A stretch of DNA of 64,000 nucleotides from Candidatus Sulfotelmatobacter sp. (GCA_017883385.1 JADGNQ010000010.1:18832-82831), one strand, 5' to 3'. Shown: positions 27,822 through 37,548, counted from the stretch's first letter. Program-made: numbers and translations. Notes: generated from the letters alone by a model not told the origin.

Positions 27822-29462
27822 GTGAACAAGATCAGCCTGAAGATGAAACTGGGGTTGGGATTTGGTGTGTTGCTTTTGATCATCGCTGTCATGGGAATCA
27901 TGACATACAGCTCGCTAAACAAGCTCTCGGATGTCACTGATGACATCAAGAAGCAGATGCACAAGGCACAGATCGCAGCCGACGTGGACGCCGGGATCGA
28001 GTTGCAGACTAGCGGTACCAGGGGGTTTATGCTCTCCGGCAGCGAGGCCACCCTGAAACGGCGCGAAGAAGGCATGACCCAAGTCGACACGTCCATGGCG
28101 GAGTTGGTGAAGCTGTTGCAGACCGAGAAAGGGAAAGCGGCGTTCGCGCGAGTGGATGCAGGGAGCAAGGAACTCCGGAACATCCAGAGTGAGGCGATCG
28201 AGTTGCGCCGCCATGGCAAAACCAAGGAAGCCACTGACTTACTCTTTACCGATCACGCGACCCAGGTCCGCACAGACGCAGAGAAGGCGATCGACGAACT
28301 CCAGGACCTCATCGACAAATTGCAGGAAGCAGCCACGACCGAGCACGAGCAAGTCGAGGCGTCGACTGTTCGCTTGCTCATCATGCTCTCGATCGGCGGC
28401 CTGGTCGTTGGCCTCGGTGTAGCCGTCCTCATCGTCCGCTCTATTACCGGCGCTCTGGCCAGCATGCTCAGTCTGATCCAGGAAATTGCAGCCAACAACC
28501 TGGGAGTTGACGATCTGCTAGTCGCATCGCAGGACGAGATCGGGAAGGCGGCAACCGCGCTCAATGGCATGAAGAACAACCTGCGCGAAATGATCCAGTC
28601 AATCGCGGGCACGGCCGAGCAAGTGGCCAGCGCCAGCGAGGAACTGTCCAGCACCAGCCAGGAGATCACCGCCAACTCGGAAGAAACTTCCACGCAAGCC
28701 CAGGTGGTGGCAAGCTCCAGCGAGCAGGTGAACAAGAATCTGCAGACGGTCGCCACGGGCTCAGAGGAGATGAGCGCCAGCATTAAGGAAATCGCCAAGA
28801 ACGCACACGAATCGGCGAAGGTCGCAACCAGTGCCGTCAGGGTTGCGGACGAGACCAACCAGATTGTGGGCAAGCTGGGCGATTCCTCGATTGAGATTGG
28901 CCAAGTGATCAAGGTCATTACCTCGATTGCGCAGCAGACTAACCTGCTGGCTCTGAATGCAACCATCGAAGCGGCCCGCGCCGGAGAGGCCGGCAAGGGA
29001 TTCGCCGTGGTGGCGAACGAAGTCAAGGAACTGGCCAAACAGACAGCGAAGGCGACTGAGGACATCAGCCGCAAGATCGAAGCAATCCAGGGGGACACCA
29101 AGAGCGCGGTGGGCGCCATCGGCCAGATTGGCGAGGTCATCAAGCAGGTGAATGACATCTCCAACACCATTGCCACCGCGGTGGAAGAGCAGAACGCCAC
29201 GACCAACGAGATGGCGCGCAACGTAAGCGAGGCGGCGCGCGGTTCGTCGGAAATCACCAAGAATATCGATGGCGTGGCGCAGGCGGCGCAGAGTACTGCC
29301 TACGGTGCCGGCGACTCGTCCAAGGCGGCGCACTCTCTAGCGGAGATGTCGACCAGGCTGCGCGAGCTGGTGGCCCAGTTCCGGCTGGAGAAGGATGCGT
29401 ACTCCGAGCTGCAGGTGAGGCCACAAGCGCCCAAGGCGATGAGCGCCCGGGCTGGCGCATAG
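27822..29462 (+). CDS. mcp: Methyl-accepting chemotaxis protein
   Basis: A 546-aa receptor. The start is GTG 27822, seven bases after CCGGAGGG; the track ORF begins 34 codons earlier in non-signal sequence. TM1 lies at about 8-30. A helical periplasmic sensor of the 4HB type follows (about 31-187, with a [10 protein letters not shown] turn). TM2 ([21 protein letters not shown]) leads into a HAMP domain and a long coiled-coil signalling domain. The highly conserved tip [20 protein letters not shown] is intact. The C-terminus lacks the NWETF-type CheR tether. The ligand is unknown. It lies before cheB in the same operon. Confidence 0.94.
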   Translation: MNKISLKMKLGLGFGVLLLIIAVMGIMTYSSLNKLSDVTDDIKKQMHKAQIAADVDAGIELQTSGTRGFMLSGSEATLKRREEGMTQVDTSMAELVKLLQTEKGKAAFARVDAGSKELRNIQSEAIELRRHGKTKEATDLLFTDHATQVRTDAEKAIDELQDLIDKLQEAATTEHEQVEASTVRLLIMLSIGGLVVGLGVAVLIVRSITGALASMLSLIQEIAANNLGVDDLLVASQDEIGKAATALNGMKNNLREMIQSIAGTAEQVASASEELSSTSQEITANSEETSTQAQVVASSSEQVNKNLQTVATGSEEMSASIKEIAKNAHESAKVATSAVRVADETNQIVGKLGDSSIEIGQVIKVITSIAQQTNLLALNATIEAARAGEAGKGFAVVANEVKELAKQTAKATEDISRKIEAIQGDTKSAVGAIGQIGEVIKQVNDISNTIATAVEEQNATTNEMARNVSEAARGSSEITKNIDGVAQAAQSTAYGAGDSSKAAHSLAEMSTRLRELVAQFRLEKDAYSELQVRPQAPKAMSARAGA

Positions 29463-29548
29463 CCACACTGACCGGTTCCAGACGATCCGCGGATGCTGTC
29501 TGCCAGGCCAGAACGGCACAGCATCCGCCGCGACAAGTGAAGGTCCTT

Positions 29549-30631
29549 ATGCTGCCAGTACTGGTTTTGATCGTGGACGATTCCGTGGTGGTTCGGAAGC
29601 TGCTGTGCGAAGCTCTGGCTTCCGCTCCGGGGATCAAAGTCGTGGGGACGGCTTCCAACGGCGCGATCGCCCTGGCCAAGATTCCGCAACTGAACCCGGA
29701 TGTGATTACGCTGGACATCGAGATGCCCGGGCTCAATGGAATCCAGACCCTGGTACAGATCCGGAAGCTATACCCCAAGCTGCCGGTGATCATGTTCAGC
29801 ACCCTGACCGAAAGGGGAGCCGCGATCACGATGGAGGCGTTATCGCTGGGCGCGTCCGATTACGCGACGAAGCCGACTAATAGCGATAGTCTCGCCAACG
29901 CGATGGAGCAGGTACGGCAGGAGTTAGTGGCCAAGATCGTTTCCCTGACGGGCAGGAGCGGCCATGAGAAGCCCGCACCGGCGCTTCCCTCACCAAAAGC
30001 AAGAGCGAGTGGCCAACCAGTCGACATCCTCGCGATTGGCACCTCGACCGGGGGGCCCAACGCGTTGGGTGCGGTGATACCTCAACTCCCCGCAGATTTT
30101 CCGGTGCCCGTCGTAGTGGTGCAACACATGCCTCCGGTGTTCACCCGGCTGTTAGCCGAGCGTCTGAACTCGTGCTCTGCGCTCTCGGTCCACGAAGGGG
30201 AATCAGGGAAGCTGCTGGAACCAGGGCAGGTTTGGATTGCTCCCGGCAACCATCACCTGACCGTAGCGCGTAAGGGGACCCGGGTGATGCTGGATTTGAA
30301 CCAGGAGCCTCCGGAAAACTCCTGCCGTCCGGCGGTGGATGTGCTGTTTCGTTCCGTAGCCAGGACCTACGGTCCCAACGTGCTGGCAGTGGTGATGACG
30401 GGCATGGGTTCTGACGGCGCCCGCGGAGCGATTCACATCCGGGAAGCCGGAGGCGGGATCGTGGTGCAGGATGAGGCTTCCTCGGTGGTATGGGGAATGC
30501 CGGGTGCAGTGGTCGGCGCGGGAGCAGCGGACAAGATCTGCTCACTTCTGGAGATCAGCCAGGAAATCGTCCGCAGGGTTAGGGCCGGCAGAATGCATGC
30601 TTCCGGCGTGGCTGCAGCGCTAAGGATATGA
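29549..30631 (+). CDS. cheB: Chemotaxis response regulator / protein-glutamate methylesterase CheB
   Basis: Demethylates (and deamidates) receptor glutamates when phosphorylated by CheA. About 360 aa. The receiver domain carries IVDDS and the phosphoacceptor in [10 protein letters not shown] short Pro/Ala linker leads to the methylesterase domain with [12 protein letters not shown] (catalytic Ser), VVVQHMPP (catalytic His) and GMGSDGARG (catalytic Asp). ATG 29549 is preferred to the track's GTG 29537 because AAGG lies five bases before it. Confidence 0.93.
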   Translation: MLPVLVLIVDDSVVVRKLLCEALASAPGIKVVGTASNGAIALAKIPQLNPDVITLDIEMPGLNGIQTLVQIRKLYPKLPVIMFSTLTERGAAITMEALSLGASDYATKPTNSDSLANAMEQVRQELVAKIVSLTGRSGHEKPAPALPSPKARASGQPVDILAIGTSTGGPNALGAVIPQLPADFPVPVVVVQHMPPVFTRLLAERLNSCSALSVHEGESGKLLEPGQVWIAPGNHHLTVARKGTRVMLDLNQEPPENSCRPAVDVLFRSVARTYGPNVLAVVMTGMGSDGARGAIHIREAGGGIVVQDEASSVVWGMPGAVVGAGAADKICSLLEISQEIVRRVRAGRMHASGVAAALRI

Positions 30632-30646
30632 GGAAATTCCGGCAGC

Positions 30647-32488
30647 ATGCCAAAGAACGGAGTGGATGACACTGTGGAAACGGCTACAGCAAAAGCAACG
30701 AAGGAAACCGGGGCAGAGGATCTGCGCGATCCCGCGTACCTGAAGATCCGCGATGATATCTACCAGGTCTCGGGTATCTACCAGCCGGAGGAAAAACTGT
30801 ACCTGCTAGCTACTCGATGCGCACGGCGCATGAGCGCGCTGAGTGCGAAGTCCCCCGGCGAATACCTGGAGCACCTCACCGTCCGCGCAGGCCGGGAAGC
30901 GGAGTTGCGGCTGCTTCTGAACGAAATCACCATAGGGGAGACGTACATGTTTCGCAGCCAGCCTCAACTGGAGGCACTGCGCAACGTGATTCTTCCCCAA
31001 ATTCTGAAAGCCAAGAGCGCCATGGGGTTCAAACGTCTCCACATCTGGAGTTCCGGTTGTTCGACCGGGGAAGAGCCCTACACGCTGGCCATGTTTCTGC
31101 TTGAAGAAAGCGCAAAGCTGCTGGCGGGTTGGACTTTTGACATTCTGGCGACGGACTTGAACGACAGGTCTCTAGCGGCGGCCAAAGCTGGGATCTACGG
31201 CGAATACGCCCTGCGCAGCACAAGCGAGCACTTAAGAAGGAAGTACTTCAAGCCCTACGATGACAAACAGTTGCAAGCGACCGACCAGCTCAAGTCGCTG
31301 ATCCGGTTTGACCGCGTAAATCTCAATGACGACAGTAAGATGACGTTTCTGAAAGGCATGGATCTGATCTTCTGCTGCAATGTGCTCATCTATTTTGACC
31401 TGGGCTCGAAGCGCAAGGTCGTGCAACACTTCCATTCCAATCTGCTGCCTGGCGGCTATTTGTTCTTGGGTCACGCAGAATCTCTCTACCAGGTGGACGA
31501 CAGATTTCACTTGGTGCATTTTCCCGGGAGCCATCGGGTACTGGAAACCGCCCGTCGGATACACCGGCGGAGGAAAGCCATGAACCCGCAAAGACTCGAC
31601 AAAATCCGGCCAAAAATCGAGGCGCTGGAGGCCATGCCGACCATCCAGGTGATCGTCCAGCCGCTCGTTTCCATGCTCCGGTTACCGGCAGATCAAGTGA
31701 ATATGGAACGGGTAGTCGAACTGGTGGCTTACGACGGGACGATTGCGGCCCAGTGCCTGCGCATGGCGAACTCGCCACTGTTCGGGCGACGGAACACCGA
31801 AACGGTGCGTAGCGCGGTCATGGCGCTTGGCCTAAAGCGGGTAGAGGCGATCCTGCTGGGCTGTAGCCTGAACAACATTGTGCCCCCCGACAAATGGGTT
31901 CTCGACGCAGTGACGTTTTGGCGCCACTCCTTGGGCTGTGCGCTGGTGAGCAGAAAGATGGCAAAGTTAATCGGGTATCCAGATCCCGAGAAAGCCTACC
32001 TCGCAGGCCTGCTCCACGACTTGGGAATACTGGTCAACACACTCGCGTGCCCGGAGGATTTTCGCAAGTGCATCCAGGCAGCCCGCCAGGGGCACGTGGC
32101 CCTCGATCGAATCGAAGAGGAGCATCTCGGATTCACCCACTGTCAAAGCGGGAAGATTCTGGCCGAACAATGGCGCTTCTCTGCGGATGTGATTGAAGTG
32201 GTCGAATTTCACCATGATGTTGTCGCGCCCCTCTCCGTCCATCCCCTGGTGGCTCTCGTGCACCTGAGTGATTTGTTGTGCAGGCTGCGCGACTTGGGAT
32301 ACGGATACTACGAAGCTATGGGCGTGGATCTCGCCGGGGACGCCGCGTGGGCAACGCTCGTCGAACACTGCCCGGGGCTCGCGAACATGGACCTGGCGCG
32401 TCTCACCATGGACATTGACGGAGAGATGGAGGAGATCGTTCTCCTTGTGGACGCGGTATTCAAGCCACAGCAATCGGCACCGCAATGA
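30647..32488 (+). CDS. cheR: CheR methyltransferase fused to an HDOD domain
   Basis: A 613-aa two-part protein. Residues about 25-305 are CheR, which methylates receptor glutamates with S-adenosylmethionine: NEITIGETYMFR (92-103, matching NxxTxFFR), SSGCSTGEEPYTLAMF (SAM loop, 135-150) and CCNVLIYFD. Residues about 315-613 are an HDOD domain (PTIQVIVQPLVSMLRLP..., AYLAGLLHDLGIL), a degenerate HD-hydrolase relative used in signalling scaffolds. CheR proteins are normally near 270-290 aa, so the fusion is unusual. An internal ATG at 31580 has a strong SD and may yield a free HDOD protein. It is the last gene of the chemosensory cluster. Confidence 0.93.
   Translation: MPKNGVDDTVETATAKATKETGAEDLRDPAYLKIRDDIYQVSGIYQPEEKLYLLATRCARRMSALSAKSPGEYLEHLTVRAGREAELRLLLNEITIGETYMFRSQPQLEALRNVILPQILKAKSAMGFKRLHIWSSGCSTGEEPYTLAMFLLEESAKLLAGWTFDILATDLNDRSLAAAKAGIYGEYALRSTSEHLRRKYFKPYDDKQLQATDQLKSLIRFDRVNLNDDSKMTFLKGMDLIFCCNVLIYFDLGSKRKVVQHFHSNLLPGGYLFLGHAESLYQVDDRFHLVHFPGSHRVLETARRIHRRRKAMNPQRLDKIRPKIEALEAMPTIQVIVQPLVSMLRLPADQVNMERVVELVAYDGTIAAQCLRMANSPLFGRRNTETVRSAVMALGLKRVEAILLGCSLNNIVPPDKWVLDAVTFWRHSLGCALVSRKMAKLIGYPDPEKAYLAGLLHDLGILVNTLACPEDFRKCIQAARQGHVALDRIEEEHLGFTHCQSGKILAEQWRFSADVIEVVEFHHDVVAPLSVHPLVALVHLSDLLCRLRDLGYGYYEAMGVDLAGDAAWATLVEHCPGLANMDLARLTMDIDGEMEEIVLLVDAVFKPQQSAPQ
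31569..31582 (+). promoter_or_regulatory. Internal ribosome-binding site and start codon within cheR-HDOD
   Basis: GGAGG (31569-31573) stands six bases before an in-frame ATG (31580-31582, Met312), exactly at the boundary between the CheR and HDOD domains. It could start a separate 302-aa HDOD protein from the same mRNA. Confidence 0.5.
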
Positions 32489-32635
32489 ACGGCATCGCGT
32501 GGAGGACCTGAGGGTACCGAGGGGGCAGCACTCGATCCGCGAATATTGCCAGAAGCAGTCTTGTGAATCACACCCGAAAAAGAACCCACCCCAACCAAAC
32601 GTCGTGGCGGGTCTCAACCCAGGCTGTGGAAGCGC

Positions 32636-33172
32636 TCACTTTGCGGACTGCAGTTGTTGCAGATCGGACAACACTTCCTCACTGTGAGCTTGCGGACTGA
32701 CCTTGAGGTACACCTTTCTGATAACACCCGTGGGATCAATCAAGAAGGTGTTGCGCGCGGCAAGGGTCATCCCGTTGTATTCCATGATCGAGCCGTATTT
32801 CTCAACAACCGCGTGTTTGGAATCCGCGAGAAGCTTGAAATTCAAGCCTTCTTTCGTGCAGAAGCTCTTATGGGAATCTACATCGTCCACGCTGACGCCG
32901 AGGATCACCGCATTCTTCTGCGTGTATTTGTCGAGGTCGCGCTGGAAATTGTGAGCTTCGATGGTGCAGCCCGAGGTGAAGTCCTTGGGATAGAAGTAAA
33001 GCACAACCCACTTGCCCTTGAACTGATCAAGTGAAACCTGTGTCCCTTCCTGGCTGAGCAAACTGAATGCCGGGGCCTGGTTGCCGGCAGTTGGCGGCTG
33101 AGGCTGATCTGCAGCAAATGCAAAAAGAGCACCCAAGGTCAGAGTCAAGACGAGTATCACGGAAACCTTCAT
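32636..33172 (-). CDS. Exported peroxiredoxin (AhpC/TSA, Bcp-like)
   Basis: A 178-aa thiol peroxidase reducing H2O2 and organic peroxides. The track ORF extends to 33517 in implausible sequence; ATG 33172 follows GGAGGGAGC and opens a signal peptide (MKVSVILVLTLTLGALFAFA), so the enzyme is predicted to act outside the cytoplasm. The peroxidatic cysteine lies in PKDFTSGCTIEAHNF and a second cysteine in SFCTKEG. NTFLIDPTGVIRKVY is typical of the family. Bcp proteins are usually cytoplasmic, so the signal peptide is notable, though common in Acidobacteria. Confidence 0.92.
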   Translation of the reverse strand: MKVSVILVLTLTLGALFAFAADQPQPPTAGNQAPAFSLLSQEGTQVSLDQFKGKWVVLYFYPKDFTSGCTIEAHNFQRDLDKYTQKNAVILGVSVDDVDSHKSFCTKEGLNFKLLADSKHAVVEKYGSIMEYNGMTLAARNTFLIDPTGVIRKVYLKVSPQAHSEEVLSDLQQLQSAK

Positions 33173-33329
33173 AACGCTCCCTCCAAACTCCCAGCAATGA
33201 TAAACGAGGCCTCCTGCGCTTTGGCAACCCAGGCAGAACGACCGTTTCCTTGTAGAGGTTGTGGGGCAACGCGATAGCCCGCATAACTGGACGCACATGG
33301 CTTCCCGTTGCGATTCACGCCTGCTCCTT

Positions 33330-34490
33330 TCACCTGCCGGCTTGTGCCGGAACATCGACCCAACCTCGCGTTCTGTGGCTTTGCAGAGCAGCGTTGAGAA
33401 TCGTGAGTTGCCGCAATCCATCGACGAATTGTGGGTACTCGATCGCTCCGACAGGTGTGCCGATTGATGCATAAAAGCGCCGGAAGACTTGCTTGAACGT
33501 GTCGTCGTAACCTTCACTGTGGCCCCCGGGAAGATCGGCGTAGCTACGAGCCGCGGGTTTCAGCAGAGAGGGATCCTTGATGAAGATCTGATTGCTGGCA
33601 TCACGGTGGCCCGACCAGAGTTCGTCAGGCCGCTCCTGGTCCCATGCCACGGAAGATCGTGTGCCGTAGATCTCAATGCTGAGGCGATTCTTGCGCCCGG
33701 CGGCGACCTGGCTGGCGGTGACAGAGCCGCGTGTGCGCTGCCCCATTCGAAAAATCACAGCCCCGAAGTCTTCTGTATCCACCGGCGTTTCAAGGTAGTC
33801 TTCCGGCCCTAGCAACTTATTGGCAAAGGTTTCGACGGAATGCTTCGGCTGCTTTCGCGTTGGGTGGAACGTCTGAAGATCGGCACAGAGCGACTTCACA
33901 CGCAGACCTGTGACGTGCTCAGCCATATCAAACCAGTGCGAGCCGATATCCGCCATGCACCGCGAAGGGCCTCCCGCCTTGGTCTCGACGCGCCAGTTCC
34001 AGTCCGTATCGTATAGAAGCCAGTCCTGGGAATATGTACCTTGGATAACCAGAATTTCGCCCAGTTCTCCAGCTTCGCGCATGCTTCGCATCTGCTGCAC
34101 CATTGGGTAGTAGCGCAAGTTGTGACAAACGCAGTTCCTCAGTCCCTTCTGCGCCGCCAGAGAAACGAGCTCTTCGCCCTCTTCCACGCTAGTGGCCAGC
34201 GGCTTTTCGCAGAGCACGTGCTTGCCCGCCTTGAGCGCATCCTTGGCCATTGAAAAATGCTGCGCGTTGGGTGTGCAAATGTGGACCGCATCGATGGCCG
34301 GATCGCGCAGGACATCGCGATAATCCGTCGCAATCGTAGGAATGGAGAAGCCCGCGCCCAGACGTCGCGCCGCTTCTGCGTTTCTGCCCGCGATTGCCGC
34401 CGCTTCCACGGACTCCACCCGCCGTACCGCTTCAAGATGCACGCGGCCCATGAAGCCGGTGCCGAGAATAGCCGTTTTGATCGATTTCAT
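33330..34490 (-). CDS. Gfo/Idh/MocA family oxidoreductase
   Basis: A 386-aa NAD(P)-dependent sugar dehydrogenase. The Rossmann motif is AILGTGFMGRVH (residues 7-18), the catalytic-lysine motif is HVLCEKPLA, and a histidine-containing segment ADIGSHWFDMAEHV lies mid-protein. The C-terminal alpha/beta domain is complete. GAGA lies upstream of the ATG. It stands 35 bases after the sugar isomerase-like gene on the same strand, and the pair recurs in sugar-oxidation clusters, often with ThuA. The substrate is unknown. It lacks the QVGFMRRYDP motif of the IolG-like protein at 56.5 kb. Confidence 0.9.
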   Translation of the reverse strand: MKSIKTAILGTGFMGRVHLEAVRRVESVEAAAIAGRNAEAARRLGAGFSIPTIATDYRDVLRDPAIDAVHICTPNAQHFSMAKDALKAGKHVLCEKPLATSVEEGEELVSLAAQKGLRNCVCHNLRYYPMVQQMRSMREAGELGEILVIQGTYSQDWLLYDTDWNWRVETKAGGPSRCMADIGSHWFDMAEHVTGLRVKSLCADLQTFHPTRKQPKHSVETFANKLLGPEDYLETPVDTEDFGAVIFRMGQRTRGSVTASQVAAGRKNRLSIEIYGTRSSVAWDQERPDELWSGHRDASNQIFIKDPSLLKPAARSYADLPGGHSEGYDDTFKQVFRRFYASIGTPVGAIEYPQFVDGLRQLTILNAALQSHRTRGWVDVPAQAGR

Positions 34491-34525
34491 CTTGTTTCTC
34501 TTCTGCCCTTCTTATGCCCTGCTCG

Positions 34526-35485
34526 TTAGGTCCACCAGGCGGCTGTAGGTCGCTCACGAATGACGATGCTGTTGAGGAAGGTAGCAGCCTTGGTCAGGCC
34601 CTCTTCCGGCGAGAGCAGGCTGTCTTCATGCTCAATGGAGAGGACGGAATCGTAGCCGAACATGCGCAAGGTGGAAACAAATTCGCTCCACCACTCAGCA
34701 CCGTGGCCGTAACCGCAGGTGCGGAAGATCCAGCTACGTTCGCGCACTTCCGAGTATGGCTTGGTGTCGAGCACGCCGGCGCGCGACAGATTGTTCGGGT
34801 AAAGCTGCGTGTCTTTGGCATGGACATGAAAGATGGCGTCCTGAAGCACGCGGACAGCGGCGATGGGATCGATATTCTGCCAGAAGAGATGGCTGGGATC
34901 GTAGTTGCAACCCACATTCGGACCGGCTATCGAGCGTAGGCGCAGCATGGTTTCTGGGTTGTACACGACGAACCCTGGATGCATCTCGACTGCGATCTTC
35001 ACGCCGTGATCTGCGGCAAATTTCGCGTGCTCGACCCAATACGGCGCGACTACTTCATTCCACTGCCAATCAAGCACCTTGAGGTAGTCGGGCGGCCAGG
35101 GGCACGTGACCCAATTGGGAGCCGTAGCATTCGGCGAATCCCCGGGACATCCCGAAAAATCCACCATCATGGGGACCCCGAGCTTTTCGGCCAGCAGAAT
35201 GGTCTTGCGACTCACTTCACGATCCTGCCTCGCGCGATCCTTATCCGGATGCAGCGGGTTGCCGTGACAACTCAACGCGCTAATTTTTGTGCCGTGATCC
35301 TCCAGAATCTTCCGAAACTCACCCAGCGCGGCGGGATTTTCGAGCATCGAAAGCTTGCAATGGGCATCGCCCACATAGTTTCCCGTGGCAAGTTCGACGG
35401 TATCGATGTGGAGCGCCGCGAGTTTCTTGAGAGCCACGGCCAGCGGCAGTTGCGACAGCAGGGGAGTAAAGACTCCTACACGCAT
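34526..35485 (-). CDS. Sugar phosphate isomerase/epimerase (xylose isomerase-like TIM barrel)
   Basis: A 319-aa protein of the AP-endonuclease-2/xylose-isomerase-like family. ATG 35485 begins MRVGVFTPLLSQLPLA, the usual barrel start, with GAGGAG upstream; the track ORF is 14 codons longer. Metal-ligand motifs visible include VEMHPGFVVYNP, GCNYDPSHLFW, IFHVHAKD and LSIEHEDSL. It is the first gene of a pair with the Gfo/Idh/MocA gene and probably acts on the product or substrate of that dehydrogenase. The exact sugar is unknown. Confidence 0.88.
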   Translation of the reverse strand: MRVGVFTPLLSQLPLAVALKKLAALHIDTVELATGNYVGDAHCKLSMLENPAALGEFRKILEDHGTKISALSCHGNPLHPDKDRARQDREVSRKTILLAEKLGVPMMVDFSGCPGDSPNATAPNWVTCPWPPDYLKVLDWQWNEVVAPYWVEHAKFAADHGVKIAVEMHPGFVVYNPETMLRLRSIAGPNVGCNYDPSHLFWQNIDPIAAVRVLQDAIFHVHAKDTQLYPNNLSRAGVLDTKPYSEVRERSWIFRTCGYGHGAEWWSEFVSTLRMFGYDSVLSIEHEDSLLSPEEGLTKAATFLNSIVIRERPTAAWWT

Positions 35486-35721
35486 AACGCTTTCTATCTC
35501 CTCGGAACGGCTGGTCCAAACGCTCAAGAAAGGTAGGGCGGTGAGGACAAATTGTCAACCCGAGTAATCGGCGTGCCAAAAGCTCTTCCGCGTGCCCCAA
35601 TTCGACCGATGCTGCAAATCCAACCGCACCATGAAGGGCCGCGATTTTGGCGCGGGTCAGCGGCAGGCGTCTTATGTTACCTTGGAGGCCTCGATGGCAT
35701 TTTAGCGAAAAGGGAGATCGC

Positions 35722-36609
35722 TTGCGCCCCACTCGAAACGCTCTACTGCTCTTTCTGTCCTTGCTGGTCCTGGCTGCCTTCACGCTCGCACAGAATCAAC
35801 CGGCCGTGGATTCTTCGGTCGCCCCCCCGCCGCACGCCAGGGAATTGCATCTCAAGCATATTCTGGTGATCGGTCAAACCAAGGGATTCGAGCACGATTC
35901 AGTTTCGGATGGAATGGTTGCCATTTACAACATGGGCCGTGACAGTGGCCTATGGGACACCACTCTTCGAACCGATGTCGAGCTCATCACGAAGAAGGAC
36001 CTGGGAAGAAACACGAAAAATCTCGGCTACTTCGATGCTCTGGTTTTTGTCAGCACGACAGGTGAGCTTGACCTCGACGAAAGCCAGAAGACCGACATGA
36101 TGTCGTTCATCAAGGACGATGGAAAGGGCTTTGTGGGCGTTCATGCCGCCCTCGATACCAATTACAAATGGCCGGAATACGGCGAAATGATCGGCGGATG
36201 GTTCGACCAGCACCCCTGGTCCACGTTCAACGCACCGATCGTCAATGAGGATCCAAGTTTCCCGGCGGTCCGTCACTTTCCAAGAGCGTTCGTCAAGTAT
36301 GACGAGATCTACCAGCCCAAGGATTGGTCGCGCGATAAGGTCAACGTCTTGCTGAGTCTCGACCCGACGAAGCTCAATTATGCGAACAACCCACGCGTCC
36401 ACAGAGCGGATCATGATTTCGCCGTAGCGTGGGACAAGACGTACGGCAAGGGGCGCGTTTTCTACTCGACCCTCGGCCATACTGAGGAAGCCTGGAATGA
36501 TCCCGACATCCGCAAGATGTATTTTGAAGCGATCAAGTGGGTGCTGGGCATGACGGAAGGCAGTACGGATTCCCATCCGCGGCCGCAAACGACTGGCGAT
36601 AGGCGCTAG
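35722..36609 (+). CDS. ThuA domain protein (exported)
   Basis: A 295-aa protein. The TTG start at 35722 has GGGAG about seven bases upstream and opens a signal peptide (LRPTRNALLLFLSLLVLAAFTLAQ); the longer track ORF begins in non-signal sequence. The ThuA core (about 50-285) shows HILVIGQTKGFEHDSV, FVGVHAALDTNYKWPEYGEMIGG and GRVFYSTLGHTEEAW, a glutamine-amidotransferase-like fold without a clear catalytic Cys. ThuA proteins are linked to 3-keto-sugar or trehalose use. It is divergent from the sugar isomerase gene. Confidence 0.88.
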   Translation: MRPTRNALLLFLSLLVLAAFTLAQNQPAVDSSVAPPPHARELHLKHILVIGQTKGFEHDSVSDGMVAIYNMGRDSGLWDTTLRTDVELITKKDLGRNTKNLGYFDALVFVSTTGELDLDESQKTDMMSFIKDDGKGFVGVHAALDTNYKWPEYGEMIGGWFDQHPWSTFNAPIVNEDPSFPAVRHFPRAFVKYDEIYQPKDWSRDKVNVLLSLDPTKLNYANNPRVHRADHDFAVAWDKTYGKGRVFYSTLGHTEEAWNDPDIRKMYFEAIKWVLGMTEGSTDSHPRPQTTGDRR

Positions 36610-36702
36610 ACCGCGCCAAGGAAGCTCGTTGTATCTCTTATTAGAATTGCTCGTTAGAATTGCTCGATTGATGGAGTAGTCTCGCTCTTCTGCGGAGGAA
36701 TA

Positions 36703-37548
36703 TTGTTCGGCATGAATTCTCTTCGTTTGGCCTTGCACAGGAGTGTACTGTTGGCAGCTCCATTGCTCGTAAGCGTCGCCGTCTCCGCAGCGCAGACATC
36801 AACTTCCGGCGCGCAAACTCGGAACGGTGCCGGACAAAGCGGCACAATTGTACGCAAATCATACCCGCCAGCCCTGGTCGAGAGCGGGGGCTCTCTCTTC
36901 CGGCAAGACTGCTCCTTTTGTCACGGCCGCGACGCTGGCGGCGGAGAAAGCGGTCCGGATCTCACGAGGTCCAAGCTGGTAACTGAGGATGTGGATGGAG
37001 ACAAGATCGGCCCTGTTGTGCGTAATGGGCGCCCTGACAAGGGCATGCCACGCTTCGACCGTTCGGAGCAGCAGATTGCGAGCTTGATGGCATTCATCCA
37101 CACGCAACAGAACAATGCGCTCAGTAGGAAGGGCGGGCGCAAGGGAGTCGATGTTGCCGACCTCCAAACTGGGAACGCTCAAGCGGGTAAGCAGTACTTC
37201 GACGGTGCCGGGGGATGTACCACTTGCCACTCGCCAACCGGCGATCTTGCTGGGATAGCGTCGCGTTACCGCGGCCTCGAACTCGAGGAGCAGATGCTGT
37301 ATCCCAAACACGCAAAATCCAGAGTTACAGTGACCCTTGCTTCCGGTCAAACCATCACCGGCACGCTAGCCTACCTCGATGAGTTTACGGTTGGACTCAT
37401 TGACCCCACGGATTCCTACCGATCCTGGCGGACAAGCGATGTGCAGCACAAGGTCGACGCGCCTGTGAATGCCCATGTTGAACTGTTCAGCAAGTACACC
37501 GATGACGACATTCACAACCTGATGGCATATTTGCAAACATTGCGGTAG
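36703..37548 (+). CDS. Two-haem cytochrome c
   Basis: A 281-aa exported electron carrier with a signal peptide and two covalent haem sites: CSFCH (70-74) and CTTCH (172-176). Between the second haem site and its closing helix is an extra segment (about 205-252) rich in beta structure (RVTVTLASGQTITGTLAYLDEFTVGLID) that looks SH3- or LSm-like. GGAGG lies four bases before a TTG at 36703 and 13 before an ATG at 36712; the start is uncertain by three codons. The PQQ-dehydrogenase gene follows by 59 bases, so this is probably its electron acceptor. Confidence 0.88.
   Translation: MFGMNSLRLALHRSVLLAAPLLVSVAVSAAQTSTSGAQTRNGAGQSGTIVRKSYPPALVESGGSLFRQDCSFCHGRDAGGGESGPDLTRSKLVTEDVDGDKIGPVVRNGRPDKGMPRFDRSEQQIASLMAFIHTQQNNALSRKGGRKGVDVADLQTGNAQAGKQYFDGAGGCTTCHSPTGDLAGIASRYRGLELEEQMLYPKHAKSRVTVTLASGQTITGTLAYLDEFTVGLIDPTDSYRSWRTSDVQHKVDAPVNAHVELFSKYTDDDIHNLMAYLQTLR

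Noticed and set aside
28253-29260. 335-aa minus-strand ORF
   Set aside because: Shadow of the chemoreceptor signalling domain on the plus strand; composition is biased and motif-free.
33173-33517. 115-residue extension before the peroxiredoxin
   Set aside because: Overlaps the end of the Gfo/Idh/MocA gene and reads as random; a good SD and signal peptide mark the start at 33172.
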